Below, in pieces: positions 7,283 through 17,800 of a stretch of DNA of 50,004 bases. Below the pieces are notes generated by a model, which searched no databases, was not told where the DNA came from, and worked only from the letters and a program-made list of their open reading frames with translations. Numbering within the stretch: position 1 is the first letter of the stretch; every line of letters starts with the position of its first letter. Source of the stretch: an uncultured Fibrobacter sp. (GTDB lineage: Bacteria > Fibrobacterota > Fibrobacteria > Fibrobacterales > Fibrobacteraceae); NCBI GenBank assembly GCA_946414075.1, contig CAMKNA010000014.1, positions 1 through 50,004 on the forward strand, read 5' to 3'. The translations under genes were made by a program, and so were the position numbers.

Positions 7283-9991
7283 ATGAACTTTCTAAACAAG
7301 AAACCCCTATTTTTCGCGGTAACCGCCGCGGTGTTCCTGGGCATCCTGCTAATAGTCTTCCGGGAATTCGCCTTCAATCCCGACACCCTGATGCTGAACA
7401 GCGACCAGCTGAACGGTATCGGCAGCCGCATCCTCCGCGCCGAAAACGCCATCCTTACGGAATGGGACGATTCCCGCCTGGGCGGTGTCCCCACCATGGA
7501 CGCTCTCTTTGCCGACGCCTACCACCCGCTAGTATGGGTACAGTTCCTAACAGACCCCGCCCGAGCCGTGGGCTTCAAGTTCATCCTGACCGTCTGGGTA
7601 GCCTTCATGAGCGCCATGCTGCTGGCCTGGAACCTGACCGGGAACCGCTGGTGGGCCGCTTTGCTCGGCTTCCTCTACGCCTTTTCGCCCGAATACTTCA
7701 CCTACATTTATGGCGGACACGACGGAAAGATGATGGTGTTCGCCATCGCCCCTTTGGCCCTGCTCGCCATCCGCAAGATCGTACGAGACGGGAGTCTCCC
7801 CTACCTGATTGTCCTGGCCCTTTCTATCACCTGGATGATTCTCGGATCGCACCTGCAGCTGACCTATCTGTTCCTGTGGGGAGCCGGGTTCTACACGCTC
7901 TACGAAGCTATTTTCCATTGCGATACTTTTAAGACCAAGGGCAAGCGTATCGCACTTGCGGCGGCAGGACTCGCCTTCGGGCTTGCCATCAGCTGTTTCC
8001 AGGTGGTACCGCCCTACATGTACACCACCACCCAATCCGTCCGCGGCGAAGGGGACCACACCAACTATGGCCATGCCGCAAGTTGGTCTCTACACCAGGA
8101 AGAAATGGCCCAGATGCTCCTGCCCGGGTTCATCGGCGTGGATGTTTACAAATACAACGAAAAAGAAGGTGAACTGGAAGGAAGCTCCTTCGTGAATGTC
8201 ACCGTCCAGGAATACCAGTCATCGGGAGGTTCGCCTTTCTACTGGGGCCACAACAGTTTCAAGCTGGACCACAACAACGCAGGGGCCCTCCTGACCCTGC
8301 TCGGTTTCCTTTGTCTCTTTTTGCCCGGTAAGCGCCGTTGGGCTTTATTCTGGGGGCTTGGAGCAGTCCTGGCACTGAGTTACGGAATGGGGGCCCACTC
8401 CCCGCTGTTCAAACTCTGGTATAACATCCTGCCTGGCGTCAAGAATTTCCGCGCCCCGGGCATGGCCCTGTTCTGGCTTCCCCTTTTGCTCGTGATGATG
8501 GCCTCCCCCGTTCTCAAGGTCATTTCCGACGACTCTGCCGAGGCCGTCAAAAACCGTCGCGCCCTGTTCCATGGCGCCGTCATGTTCGTATTGCTCCTTG
8601 TCATCGTGATTATCGCACGGTACAATTGGACTCTCTTTATCGGGCCCTTCGGCTTGATAGCATGCCTTGTCTACGCCATAGCCTGTCTCGGAGTCATGAG
8701 CCTTGACGACCAGGAAAAGGAATTCTCCGTTGCAAATTTCATAGACAGCTTCAAGGCTGGGCTTCCCGGCACACACCGTGCCATCCAGGCAGGCGTGGTG
8801 ATTGGATTTGCACTAATCGGCACATTCCTCATGAGCGGGCAGAAGCTTTTAGAAGATGCTGTGACCGCCCCCTATTTCAAGCCCCTGAACGAAATCGCCA
8901 TGCAGATGACCGCAGGCAAGGTCATTCCGGGATTCATTCTGGTACTGGTGATTGTCGCCGCCACATTGTTCACATTTAAATGGAAGACTGGCATTGTTCA
9001 AAAGGCTGGTCTCCTTGCCGCCGTGGCCGCCGTGGAACTTTTCTTTATCGATGGCGTCTTTATCCAGAATGTAGATGCTAAGGAATACCTGCAGCCGGGC
9101 AATTCCATAGTGGCCGCCGTCAAGGCTCCCTATAAGGCCGATAGCCTGAACACTCCCCGGGTACTTTCCCTTTCCAGGAGCAAGGCTCTTGGGGCCAACA
9201 CCTTCCCGCAATACCACCTGAGAAACGCCGACGGTTTCCACGACAACGAACTGGCAAGCTACAGGACTTTCCGCGGTGGGCAGCAAAACGCCAACTACCT
9301 GCTGAACATCAATAATCCCGAAGCGGCCCACCCGTTTTTGGATTTAATGAATGTCGGCTACATCATCTTTGATTCCCAGCGTGGAACCACCTACATGCCC
9401 ATCCCCACCGCCATGGGTGAGGCCTACCTGTACGGCGAGGCCACCGTCATGAGCGACGGGGACGCCATCAAGACCCTACAGGAAAAGGCCGCCATCCGCA
9501 AGCCCAAGGCTCGGGAACCGGTGGCAAGTACCGACAGCACCGCCACGGACAGCACCATCACGGATGTTCCCGCTGAACCTGCCGCAGAGCCTCAAGACGA
9601 CCCCAACACATTCTACTACAAGGAAAAGGCCATCCTGTCCGAAAATCCGGAGCAGCCCCTAGAAGGCGGCATCGCCAATGGATATGCCCACCTGGTGGAA
9701 AGTCCCAAGATGGATACCCAGGTGTTCGAAGCCGAAAGCGACCGTCCCGCCATCATGGTGGTAGCCGGAAACTACCATCCATACTGGAAAGCCTATGTGA
9801 ACGGCAAGGAATCCAAGGTCTACAAGGCCTTCGGCAACTTGCGGGCCGTGGAAATTCCCAAGGGCAAGTCCACCATCCGCATGGAATACCGGAGCAAGCC
9901 CTTCCACGACTGCCTAAAGGTCAGTGCCCTCGCCATAGTCCTGCTCGCCATCTTCGGCGTAGCAGTGCTTGTAAGAGCTCGAAAAAAATAG
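7283..9991 (+). CDS. YfhO-family multi-span membrane protein
   Basis: This encodes 902 residues from the ATG at 7283; an upstream frame to 7190 would overlap the small gene and has no ribosome site. The protein starts with a transmembrane helix, then a periplasmic loop with NSDQLNGIGSRILRAENAI and GGVPTMDA, then about a dozen helices. The C-terminal soluble part contains YHPYWKAYVNGKESKVYKAF and VEIPKGKSTIRMEYRSK, the W.AYVDGK..........V..P.G.H.....Y signature of the YfhO family, before a last helix. YfhO proteins are GT-C-like and linked to glycosylation of lipoteichoic acid in Firmicutes; here a lipid-linked sugar transfer to envelope glycans is only a guess. TATATT (7270-7275) ends 7 nt before the ATG. 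Confidence 0.75.
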   Translation: MNFLNKKPLFFAVTAAVFLGILLIVFREFAFNPDTLMLNSDQLNGIGSRILRAENAILTEWDDSRLGGVPTMDALFADAYHPLVWVQFLTDPARAVGFKFILTVWVAFMSAMLLAWNLTGNRWWAALLGFLYAFSPEYFTYIYGGHDGKMMVFAIAPLALLAIRKIVRDGSLPYLIVLALSITWMILGSHLQLTYLFLWGAGFYTLYEAIFHCDTFKTKGKRIALAAAGLAFGLAISCFQVVPPYMYTTTQSVRGEGDHTNYGHAASWSLHQEEMAQMLLPGFIGVDVYKYNEKEGELEGSSFVNVTVQEYQSSGGSPFYWGHNSFKLDHNNAGALLTLLGFLCLFLPGKRRWALFWGLGAVLALSYGMGAHSPLFKLWYNILPGVKNFRAPGMALFWLPLLLVMMASPVLKVISDDSAEAVKNRRALFHGAVMFVLLLVIVIIARYNWTLFIGPFGLIACLVYAIACLGVMSLDDQEKEFSVANFIDSFKAGLPGTHRAIQAGVVIGFALIGTFLMSGQKLLEDAVTAPYFKPLNEIAMQMTAGKVIPGFILVLVIVAATLFTFKWKTGIVQKAGLLAAVAAVELFFIDGVFIQNVDAKEYLQPGNSIVAAVKAPYKADSLNTPRVLSLSRSKALGANTFPQYHLRNADGFHDNELASYRTFRGGQQNANYLLNINNPEAAHPFLDLMNVGYIIFDSQRGTTYMPIPTAMGEAYLYGEATVMSDGDAIKTLQEKAAIRKPKAREPVASTDSTATDSTITDVPAEPAAEPQDDPNTFYYKEKAILSENPEQPLEGGIANGYAHLVESPKMDTQVFEAESDRPAIMVVAGNYHPYWKAYVNGKESKVYKAFGNLRAVEIPKGKSTIRMEYRSKPFHDCLKVSALAIVLLAIFGVAVLVRARKK

Positions 9992-9994
9992 CCT

Positions 9995-10117
9995 ATGCGG
10001 TCACTACCGTGAGCAACAAGCGCCTCGTATTAACGAGGCGTGGTTGCGAGAGCATCGGCATGCCGTAGAAGGCTTTAATCATTTAGCCGATGCGGCGGTC
10101 ATTAGCGCGAACGATCA
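9995..10117. repeat. Structured intergenic repeat element, copy 2
   Basis: GCAAC (10013-10017), CGCCTCGT (10021-10028), loop ATTA, ACGAGGCG (10033-10040) and GTTGC (10043-10047) form one hairpin. GCATCGGC (10052-10059) and GCCGATGC (10086-10093) form a second perfect 8-bp stem. The element ends with TAGCGCGAACGATCA (10103-10117). The first hairpin matches copy 1 in its frame and loop, but its inner stem differs in sequence while staying paired. It occupies most of the roughly 200-bp gap between the YfhO-family gene and the repeat lipoproteins. Confidence 0.6.
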
Positions 10118-10122
10118 GTAAA

Positions 10123-10140
10123 AACCCCATCAATGGGGTT
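10123..10140. terminator. Hairpin after structured element copy 2
   Basis: AACCCCAT and ATGGGGTT form a perfect 8-bp stem with a CA loop. There is no T tract on the plus strand, but TTTTT follows on the minus strand. It is a hairpin with uncertain terminator activity for the upstream YfhO-family gene. Confidence 0.4.
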
Positions 10141-10157
10141 GACAGAGCCCTACCACG

Positions 10158-10179
10158 CTTGAAAAATATATCTTTCAAG
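10158..10179. promoter_or_regulatory. Inverted repeat upstream of the repeat-lipoprotein operon
   Basis: CTTGAAA (10158-10164) and TTTCAAG (10173-10179) are perfect inverted arms around AATATATC, centred about 44 bp upstream of the ATG at 10212. TGCTATTTT (10188-10196) downstream could be an extended -10 box. It may be an operator or a leader hairpin. Confidence 0.35.
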
Positions 10180-10211
10180 TATAGGGATGCTATTTTCTGG
10201 GGAGGAAACCA

Positions 10212-13200
10212 ATGAAGTCCGTCTACAAAAGCTTGTTGCCGCTATTCATCGGAATGGCATTAATCAGCTGCGCCGGCACGGACTCTTCGGCACAAAAGAA
10301 GGGAGAGGCATATCCGAATCTGTTCAAGGCTGGGACGCCTGTTGCAGACAGCCTTGTCTCCAAGATGCAGGATTTCGCCCATTCCATATTCAAGGGGACG
10401 CTCGATTCCATTCCAGGAGAATATTACTGCCATGTCACGGACGGCAGAATCGACACACTATTCAAAAAGGAAGGCGGGCAGTACAAGCCTATCATTTCTA
10501 TCGACTACGACTTCCTCATCGGGCAAGACAGTTACGAACTAAAAAAGGGTAACTACAGCTACTTTGTGGTGGATGGCATATTAGTAGCAGAAGAAGACTT
10601 CCCCAAATATTCCAAAGCGTATTGGAACAACGGAAACACAAAAGGAATAGCGACGGGAAACCTTTATAAGGACAATCAAGGCAATACCGCTTTGGATAGC
10701 GGTCATGTGGAATTGTATTTCGAAAACGGGAAGAATCTTGAACAAAATGATTGGAAGGACAAACAAGTTGTCGCAGGAAAAGAATGGAATGAAAACGGGG
10801 TGTTGATATGGGAGCTAGATTTCCCAAATTATTCTAAAGAGTACTGGGACAACGGGAACCCCCAAAATATATTGACCGGTATCCTTTATAGGGACGATCA
10901 AAACGGTCTCCAAGTAGACAGCGGACGCGTAGAAACATATTTCGAAAACGGGAAAATTCAGCAACAAAACGATTGGAAAGGCAAGCAGCTTGTTGCGCAC
11001 AAAGAATGGAACGAAAACGGGGTATTGACAAAAGAAATAAATCTTCCAAAACATTACAAGGAATATTGGGACAACGGAAAGCAAAAGGGCAAAATAATAG
11101 GCATCCTTTATAGGAATGACCAAGGTGTCGTCTCGGCGGACAGCGGGTACTCGGAAACATATTTCGAAAACGAGAAAATTCACCAGCATAACGAATGGAG
11201 AGACAAGCAAATCGTTGCACAAAAAGAATGGAACGAAAACGGGGACTTGATAAAGGACATAGCATTCCCAGGACATCTCAAGGAATACTGGGACAACAAA
11301 AATCTCAAGCAGACATTCACAGGACGCCTTTATAGAGAGAACAATCTATGCCATTTCAAGCCAGATAGCGGACACACAGAAATTTATTTCGAAAACGGAA
11401 AAACCAAGGAGCAGACCGACTGGAAAAACAAGCAGGTTGTTACAAGCAAGATATGGAATGAAAACGGGGTGTTGATAAAAGAATTAGACTTTCCAAAATC
11501 TATTAAAGAATACTGGGACAACGGAAAGCCCAAGATGGTGTTGACAGGTCTTTTTTATAGAGATAATCAAGGCGATTTCGTTTTAGATAGCGGGCGCCAG
11601 GAATTTTATTTTGAAAACGGGAAAATTCACCAGCAAAACGACTGGAAAAACAAACTGCCCGTTGCAAGCAAGGAATGGAATGACAATGGAGTATTGATAA
11701 AAGAACTGGATTTCCCCAAGCATATTAAGGAATATTGGAGTAACGGGAAAATAAAGCAAGCAGGAACGGGCCTCCTTTATAGAGATGATGAAGGCGCAAT
11801 CAAAGTGGATAGCGGGCGCTGGGAATTTTATTTCGAAAACGGGAAAATTCACCAGCAAAACGACTGGAAAAACAAACTGCCCATCGCAAGCAAGGAATGG
11901 AATGACAACGGGGTGTTGATAAAAGAACTGGACTTCCCCAAGCATATTAAGGAATATTGGAGTAACGGGAAAATAAAGCAAACAGGAACGGGTCTCCTTT
12001 ATAGAGATGATCAAGGCGGTTTCCATTTAGATAGCGGGCATTCAGAAATATATTTCGAAAACGGAGAAATTCAACAAAAAGCTGACTGGAAAGGCAAACT
12101 GCCCATTACACAGAAAGAATGGAACAAGAATGGAGTGTTGATAAAAGAATTTGTTTTCCCCAAGCACTTCAAGGAATATTGGGACAACGGGAAGCCTAAA
12201 CAGATAATGACAGGCATCCTTTATAGAGAGAATCAAAGCGCTATCAAAGTGGATAGCGGACATTCGGAAATATATTATGAAAGCGGAAAGATTAAAGAGA
12301 ATAACGACTGGAAGAATAAGCAGCTCGTTGCAAGCAAAGTATGGAATAGAAATGGAGTATTGATAAAAGAAATAGATTTCCCTAAATACCTCAAGGAATA
12401 TTGGAACAACGAAAAGCCCAAATTTATAATGACAGGCTCCCTTTATAGGGACAATCAAGGAGGCTTCTCCTTAGATAGCGGACATACGGAATTTTATTCC
12501 GAAAACGGGAAAATCAACGAACAAAACGATCGAATTAACAAACAATTTGTCACAAGCAAGGTGTGGAACGAAAAAGGCATATTGGTACAGGATTACATCT
12601 TTCCAAAATATGCCAAATATTACTGGGACAACGGGAAGCCCAAAGCCGTATTGACCGGTCTCCTTTATAGAGATGATCAAGGCGCAATCAGAGTGGATAG
12701 CGGACATTCGGAAATATATTATGAAAGCGGAAAGATTAAAGAGAATAACGACTGGAAGAATAAGCAGCTCATTGCAAGCAAAGTATGGAACGAAAATGGG
12801 ATATTAACAAAAGAAATAGAATTCCCGAGATCTTTAAAAAAATATTGGGACAACGGAAAAATAAAAGAAACGGGAACGGGGCTCCTTTATAGAGATGATC
12901 AAGACAATATCGCTATGGATAGCGGGCACTCGGAATTATATTACGAAAATGGGAAAATTCACCAGCAAAACGACTGGAAAAACAAACAGCCCGCAACCAG
13001 CAAGCAATGGAATGAAAAAGGAACATTGATAAAGGACATTGATTTCCCAAAATATTACAAGGAGTATTGGAACAACGGAAAGCCCAAAGCGGTATTGACA
13101 GGCATCCTTTATAGAGACGATCAAGACAATTTCTATCTAGATAGTGGGCACGCAGAGATCTATTTTGAAAACGGGAAAATTCAACAGAAAAACGACTGGA

Positions 13201-14876
13201 AAAATAAGCTGCCTATTGCAATCAAGCAATGGAACGAAAACGGGGTATTGATAAAAGACATCGCCTTCCCCAAACATCTCAAAGACTATTGGGACAACGG
13301 GAAAATAAAACAAATAGCAGTAGGAGCTCTTTATAGAGCCGACCAAGGCGATATTCGGGTGGACAGCGGGCGCTCGGAAATTTATTTCGAAAACGGGAAA
13401 ATCAAAGAACAAAATCGCTGGAAAAACAAACAGACCATCAAAAGCAAAATATGGAACGAGAAAGGGATTCTCGTAGTAGAACTAGATTTCCCAAAATCTT
13501 TCAAAATGTTCTGGGACAACGGAAAACCCAAGGCGGTACTGATGGGCTCCCTTTATAGGGATGACCAAGGCAATTTCGAATTGGATAGCGGGCACTCGGA
13601 AATTTATTTCGAAAACGGAAATATTCATCAGCAAAAAGACTGGAAAGACAAACAACTCGTGGCACATAAAGAATGGAACGAAAACGGAATTTTGTCTATA
13701 GAATTTGACATCACGAAAGGATATTTCAAGCAGTACAACGAAAACGGGACTATCTATCTAGAAATGAATGGTTCCATCTATATAGGCACCAAAGGCGTGT
13801 TAGTAGAAAACGGCTATGCAAAGTGGTACTATCAAAATGGAAAACTAGCGGGAGAAAAAAAATATAAGGACAAAAAGTTAATCAGCGGGAAAAATTGGCG
13901 TGAAGACGGATCCATAATGACGGAAGGAGATGTGTCAAAAGGAATTCACAAAGAATATTATCCGGACGGAAAAATCACCCAGGATGTTTCAGGAAAATTC
14001 CACTACGATGACCACGGAAATATAATCTTGGAACAAGGCTCAGAAAAACAGTGGCTCGAAAACGGAAATCTATATTCCGACATCTATTTTCCCAAATATG
14101 CAAAGATTTATTCCGATAAAGGAAACCTTGATATTGAACTGGAGGGAAAGTTATTCTACGATGACAAAGGGATAATCGCTGTACAAGACGGCTTCAGAAA
14201 AGAATATAACGACAATGGACAATTAGCGTTACATCAAATCTATAAGGGAAAAAAGCTGATAATCCGAAAAACTTGGCATGAAAACGGCGCTGTATGGGAA
14301 GAAGGAGATGCATCAAGAGAATTCCATAAAGAATACGACCCAGACGGTAAAATTTATCGGGGCATTTCAGGAAAGTTCCACTACGATGATGACAGCCAGG
14401 AAGTAATTTTGGAAAATGCCGCTGAAAAGTGGTGGAACAAGAAAGGAATTTTAACAACTGAAATCGTTTTTCCCAAATACGCAAAATCTTATTCTGATAG
14501 CGAAACTCTTAAAACAGAATCAGAGGGAACTTTATACTACGACGAGCAGAAGAAAATCCAAATACAGGACGGCACCAGAAAATCGTATTATTCTCGCAAT
14601 GGGAAATTAGCACAACATATAGTCTACAAGGGGAAAAAGTTAGTCAGCAAAACGGAATGGAACAAAAATGGAACCGTGATAATCTCTGCAGAACTGCCAA
14701 ACCGCTACAGGGAATTTTACGACGATGGAAAAATCAAGGCCATGGCCACAGGAATTATTGTCGAAGAAGACGGATCATTTAAAATAAAAGACGGGAAATA
14801 CAACGAATACGACCAAGACGGCAAGGTCACCTATTCCGCAATCTACAAGAATTTTCAGAGGGTTTTTGAAAATTAA
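10212..14876 (+). CDS. Giant lipoprotein of YwqK/MORN-type 74-residue repeats (paralogue 1)
   Basis: This encodes 1554 residues. The start is fixed by GGGGAGGAAACC ending just before the ATG. The signal peptide ends in the lipobox LISC (Cys20), so this is a lipoprotein. After a unique region of about 130 residues come 14 close repeats of 74 residues. Each holds three sub-motifs: KEYWDNGKPK..LTG.LYRDDQG, then DSGHSEIYFENGKI, then WKNK..ASKEWNENGVLIKE. These resemble the MORN_2/YwqK repeat (xxYxNGKxxxxxxY). About six degenerate repeats (for example HKEYYPDGKI) follow, then a C-terminal cap ending YREFYDDGKIKAMATG..QRVFEN. Such beta-hairpin arrays make long solenoids on the cell surface. NCBI often labels the family YwqK-type antitoxins, but no toxin is adjacent and I do not assign that role. 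The gene is clearly richer in A and T than its neighbours. Confidence 0.8.
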   Translation: MKSVYKSLLPLFIGMALISCAGTDSSAQKKGEAYPNLFKAGTPVADSLVSKMQDFAHSIFKGTLDSIPGEYYCHVTDGRIDTLFKKEGGQYKPIISIDYDFLIGQDSYELKKGNYSYFVVDGILVAEEDFPKYSKAYWNNGNTKGIATGNLYKDNQGNTALDSGHVELYFENGKNLEQNDWKDKQVVAGKEWNENGVLIWELDFPNYSKEYWDNGNPQNILTGILYRDDQNGLQVDSGRVETYFENGKIQQQNDWKGKQLVAHKEWNENGVLTKEINLPKHYKEYWDNGKQKGKIIGILYRNDQGVVSADSGYSETYFENEKIHQHNEWRDKQIVAQKEWNENGDLIKDIAFPGHLKEYWDNKNLKQTFTGRLYRENNLCHFKPDSGHTEIYFENGKTKEQTDWKNKQVVTSKIWNENGVLIKELDFPKSIKEYWDNGKPKMVLTGLFYRDNQGDFVLDSGRQEFYFENGKIHQQNDWKNKLPVASKEWNDNGVLIKELDFPKHIKEYWSNGKIKQAGTGLLYRDDEGAIKVDSGRWEFYFENGKIHQQNDWKNKLPIASKEWNDNGVLIKELDFPKHIKEYWSNGKIKQTGTGLLYRDDQGGFHLDSGHSEIYFENGEIQQKADWKGKLPITQKEWNKNGVLIKEFVFPKHFKEYWDNGKPKQIMTGILYRENQSAIKVDSGHSEIYYESGKIKENNDWKNKQLVASKVWNRNGVLIKEIDFPKYLKEYWNNEKPKFIMTGSLYRDNQGGFSLDSGHTEFYSENGKINEQNDRINKQFVTSKVWNEKGILVQDYIFPKYAKYYWDNGKPKAVLTGLLYRDDQGAIRVDSGHSEIYYESGKIKENNDWKNKQLIASKVWNENGILTKEIEFPRSLKKYWDNGKIKETGTGLLYRDDQDNIAMDSGHSELYYENGKIHQQNDWKNKQPATSKQWNEKGTLIKDIDFPKYYKEYWNNGKPKAVLTGILYRDDQDNFYLDSGHAEIYFENGKIQQKNDWKNKLPIAIKQWNENGVLIKDIAFPKHLKDYWDNGKIKQIAVGALYRADQGDIRVDSGRSEIYFENGKIKEQNRWKNKQTIKSKIWNEKGILVVELDFPKSFKMFWDNGKPKAVLMGSLYRDDQGNFELDSGHSEIYFENGNIHQQKDWKDKQLVAHKEWNENGILSIEFDITKGYFKQYNENGTIYLEMNGSIYIGTKGVLVENGYAKWYYQNGKLAGEKKYKDKKLISGKNWREDGSIMTEGDVSKGIHKEYYPDGKITQDVSGKFHYDDHGNIILEQGSEKQWLENGNLYSDIYFPKYAKIYSDKGNLDIELEGKLFYDDKGIIAVQDGFRKEYNDNGQLALHQIYKGKKLIIRKTWHENGAVWEEGDASREFHKEYDPDGKIYRGISGKFHYDDDSQEVILENAAEKWWNKKGILTTEIVFPKYAKSYSDSETLKTESEGTLYYDEQKKIQIQDGTRKSYYSRNGKLAQHIVYKGKKLVSKTEWNKNGTVIISAELPNRYREFYDDGKIKAMATGIIVEEDGSFKIKDGKYNEYDQDGKVTYSAIYKNFQRVFEN
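10600..13740 (+). repeat. Array of 14 in-frame 222-bp tandem repeats (paralogue 1)
   Basis: The TGG codon of the YWDNG motif recurs at 10623, 10845, 11067 and 11289, and then at 222-bp spacing to 13512. The total drift is a single extra codon, introduced in the fourth unit (ENNLCHFKPDSG). Repeats 6 and 7 (11711-12030) are nearly identical at the DNA level. A stretch of about 100 bp at 12249 recurs at 12693, exactly two periods away, with one visible difference. Confidence 0.9.
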
Positions 14877-14890
14877 CAGGGAGAGAATCG

Positions 14891-17800
14891 ATGAAATATA
14901 CTTACAAAAGCTTGTTGCCGCTATTCATCGGAATGGCATTAATCAGCTGCGCCGGCACTGACTCTTCTTCTGCACAAAAGAAGGGGGAAGTAAATCCGAA
15001 TCTGTTCAAGGCTGGAACGCCTGTTGCAGACAGCCTTGTCTCTGGGACCCCCGAGTTCGCCCGTTCAGTATTCAAGAGAACGATCGATTCCGTTCCAGGG
15101 GAATATTACTACCACACCACGGACGGCAGGGTTGACACGCTGTTCCAAAAGGAAGGCGGGCAATATAAGCCTATCGCATCTATCACCTACGACACCCTCA
15201 ACAATCAAAATGGTTACGAGCTCAAAAAAGGCAGCTGCAGCTACTTTGTAAAGAATGGCGTATTAGAATTAGAACTAGATTTCCCAAAACACATCAAAGC
15301 ATACTGGGACAACGGGAAACCCAGGGAGATACTGACAGGACTCCTTTATAGAGATGATTATGGCGTTATCCAAGTGGACAGCGGGCACTCGGAATTATAT
15401 TACAAAAATGGTAAAATTGAACAAAAAAACAACTGGAAAAACAAACAGCCCACAAGCAGTAAACAATGGGATGAAAACGGGACTTTGGTAAAAGAAATAG
15501 ATTTCCCCAAATCTTACAAAGAATACTGGGACAACGGAAAACCCAAAGGGGTAATGACAGGTTTCCTTTATAGAGATGAGCAAGGCAATTTCTACCTAGA
15601 TAGCGGGCACGCAGAACTTTATTTTGAAAACGGGAAAATCCAACAAAAAAACGACCGGAGGAACAAACTACTCGTTACACAAAAAGATTGGAACGAAAAT
15701 GGAGTATTGATAAAAGATGTAGATTTCCCCCAATATTACAAGGAATATTGGGATGAAGGGACACCCAAAACTATATTGACAGGCCTTCTTTATAGAAGTA
15801 GTCAAGACGGTTTTGCCTTGGATAGCGGGCACCTGGAAGTTTATTTCAAAAACGGGAAAATCAAAGAGCAAAGCGAATGGAAAAACAAGCAACCTTTTAC
15901 AAACAAACAATGGAACGAGAATGGGGTGTTAATAAACGAACTGGATTTTCCAAAATCTATTAAGGAATATTGGGATAATGGAAACCCTAAAGCTATAGCA
16001 ACAGGCCTTTTTTACAAAAATGATCAAGGCGTTATCCGGATGGACAGCGGGCACTCGGAAACTTATTTCGAAAACGGGAAAATCAAAGGGCAAAGCGACA
16101 GTAGGGACAAACAGGTTATTGCAAGTAAAACATGGAACGAGAACGGGGTATTGATAAAAGAATTAGATTTTCCCAAATCTTACAAGGAATTTTGGGACAA
16201 CGGAAAGCCAAAAGCTATAATGACAGGTCTCCTTTATAGAGATAATAAAGGCAATTTCCTTTTAGACAGTGGGCGCCTGGATATTTATTTTGAAAACGGA
16301 AAGATTCAGGTACAGAGTAACTGGAAGGACAAACAAGTCGTTGCACAGAAAACATGGAACAAAAACAAAGTATTGATAAAAGACTTGGTCTTCCCGAAGC
16401 AACTCAAAGAGTATTGGGACAACGGAAAGCCAAAAGCTATAGCAACAGGTCTCCTTTATAGAGATAATAAAGGCAATTTCCTTGTAGATAGTGGACACCT
16501 GGAAACTTATTTCGAAAACGGAAAAATTAAAGAGCAGATTGACTGGAAAGACAATCTTCCCGTTGCAAGCAAACTATGGAACGAAAACGGAATATTGATA
16601 CAGGATTATGTCTTTCCCAAATATGCAAAATCTTACTGGGACAACGGAAAACCAGAAGTCGTAATGACAGGCCTTCTTTATAGAGACGGTCAAGGCAAGT
16701 TAGCTTTGGATAGCGGACACAAAGAAATATTCTATGAAAACGGAAAAATTAACCAGAAAAACGACTGGAAAAACAAACAACCCGTTGCAGTTAAGGGATG
16801 GTATGAAAACGGGGTATTGAAAGGAGAACTAGATTTCCCCAGATTTTACAAGGAATATTGGGATAGTGGAAAACCCAAAGCCGTATTGACAGGTCTTCTT
16901 TACAGAAATAGTCAAGGCGATTTTGCATTGGATAGTGGACACCAGGAAGTATATTTTGAAAACGGGAAGATTCATTACCAAAGAGATTGGAAAGACAAAC
17001 AGCCTGTTGCGCATAAAGAATGGAACAAAAACGGGACATTGATAGCAGAACTAGATTTCCCGAAATATCTCAAGGAATACTGGGATAACGGGAAAACAAG
17101 GCAAATAGCCACAGGAATCCTTTACAGAGCCAATCAAGGCGACATTCGGGTGGATAGCGGGCGCTCGGAGACTTATTTTGAAAATGGAAAAATTGGGCAG
17201 CAAAATGACTGGAAGAACAAGCGGCCCATTGCAAGCAAGCAATGGAATGAAGACGGGACCGTAATGGCGGAAGTAGATGTGTCAAGAGAATTTTGCAAGG
17301 CTTTCTTCCCGAACGGTAAACCCTCTCTGGAAATATCAGGAAAATTTCACTACGATGACAATAGGAACATAATCTTGGAAAACGCCTCCAAAAAGGAGTG
17401 GAATGAAAACGGGACCTTAACAACTGAAATCTTATTCCCCAAATATGCCAGGTATTATTCCAACAGCGGAGCACTTACACTTGAATTAGAGGGAACTTTA
17501 TACTACGACGACCAAGGGGAAATCCAGATACAGGACGGTTCCAGAAAATATTTTGAAAACGGAATACCATCATCTCTTAGAATTTATAAGGGAAAAAAGT
17601 TAGTCAGCATAACTAAATGGAATTCTGACGGAACTGTATGGATAAAAGGAGATGCGTTAAGAGGATATCACAAAATGTACTTTTCAAACGACAAGCTCTC
17701 TATGGAAATTTCAGGAAAATTCCACTACGATGATTACGGTTGGTTACCAACCCCAATCTTGGAAAGCGCCACCCAAAAATCTTGGGATAAAAACGGATCT

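Noticed and set aside
3885..10050. GAGCAAC..GTTGCGA hairpins considered as integron attC sites
   Set aside because: The AAC/GTT cores fit, but the flanking RYYY and RRRY positions do not, the arms lack extrahelical bases, and there is no integrase or cassette array.
10600..17240. Regular repeats considered as a CRISPR array
   Set aside because: The period is 222 bp, the repeats are protein-coding in one frame, they vary like coding sequence, and there are no unique spacers or cas genes.
10516..17474. Many repeated minus-strand open frames rich in Phe, Val and Ile opposite the repeat lipoproteins, looking like membrane proteins
   Set aside because: They are the complement of the Asn/Lys/Glu-rich repeats, recur with the 222-bp period, and have no ribosome sites.
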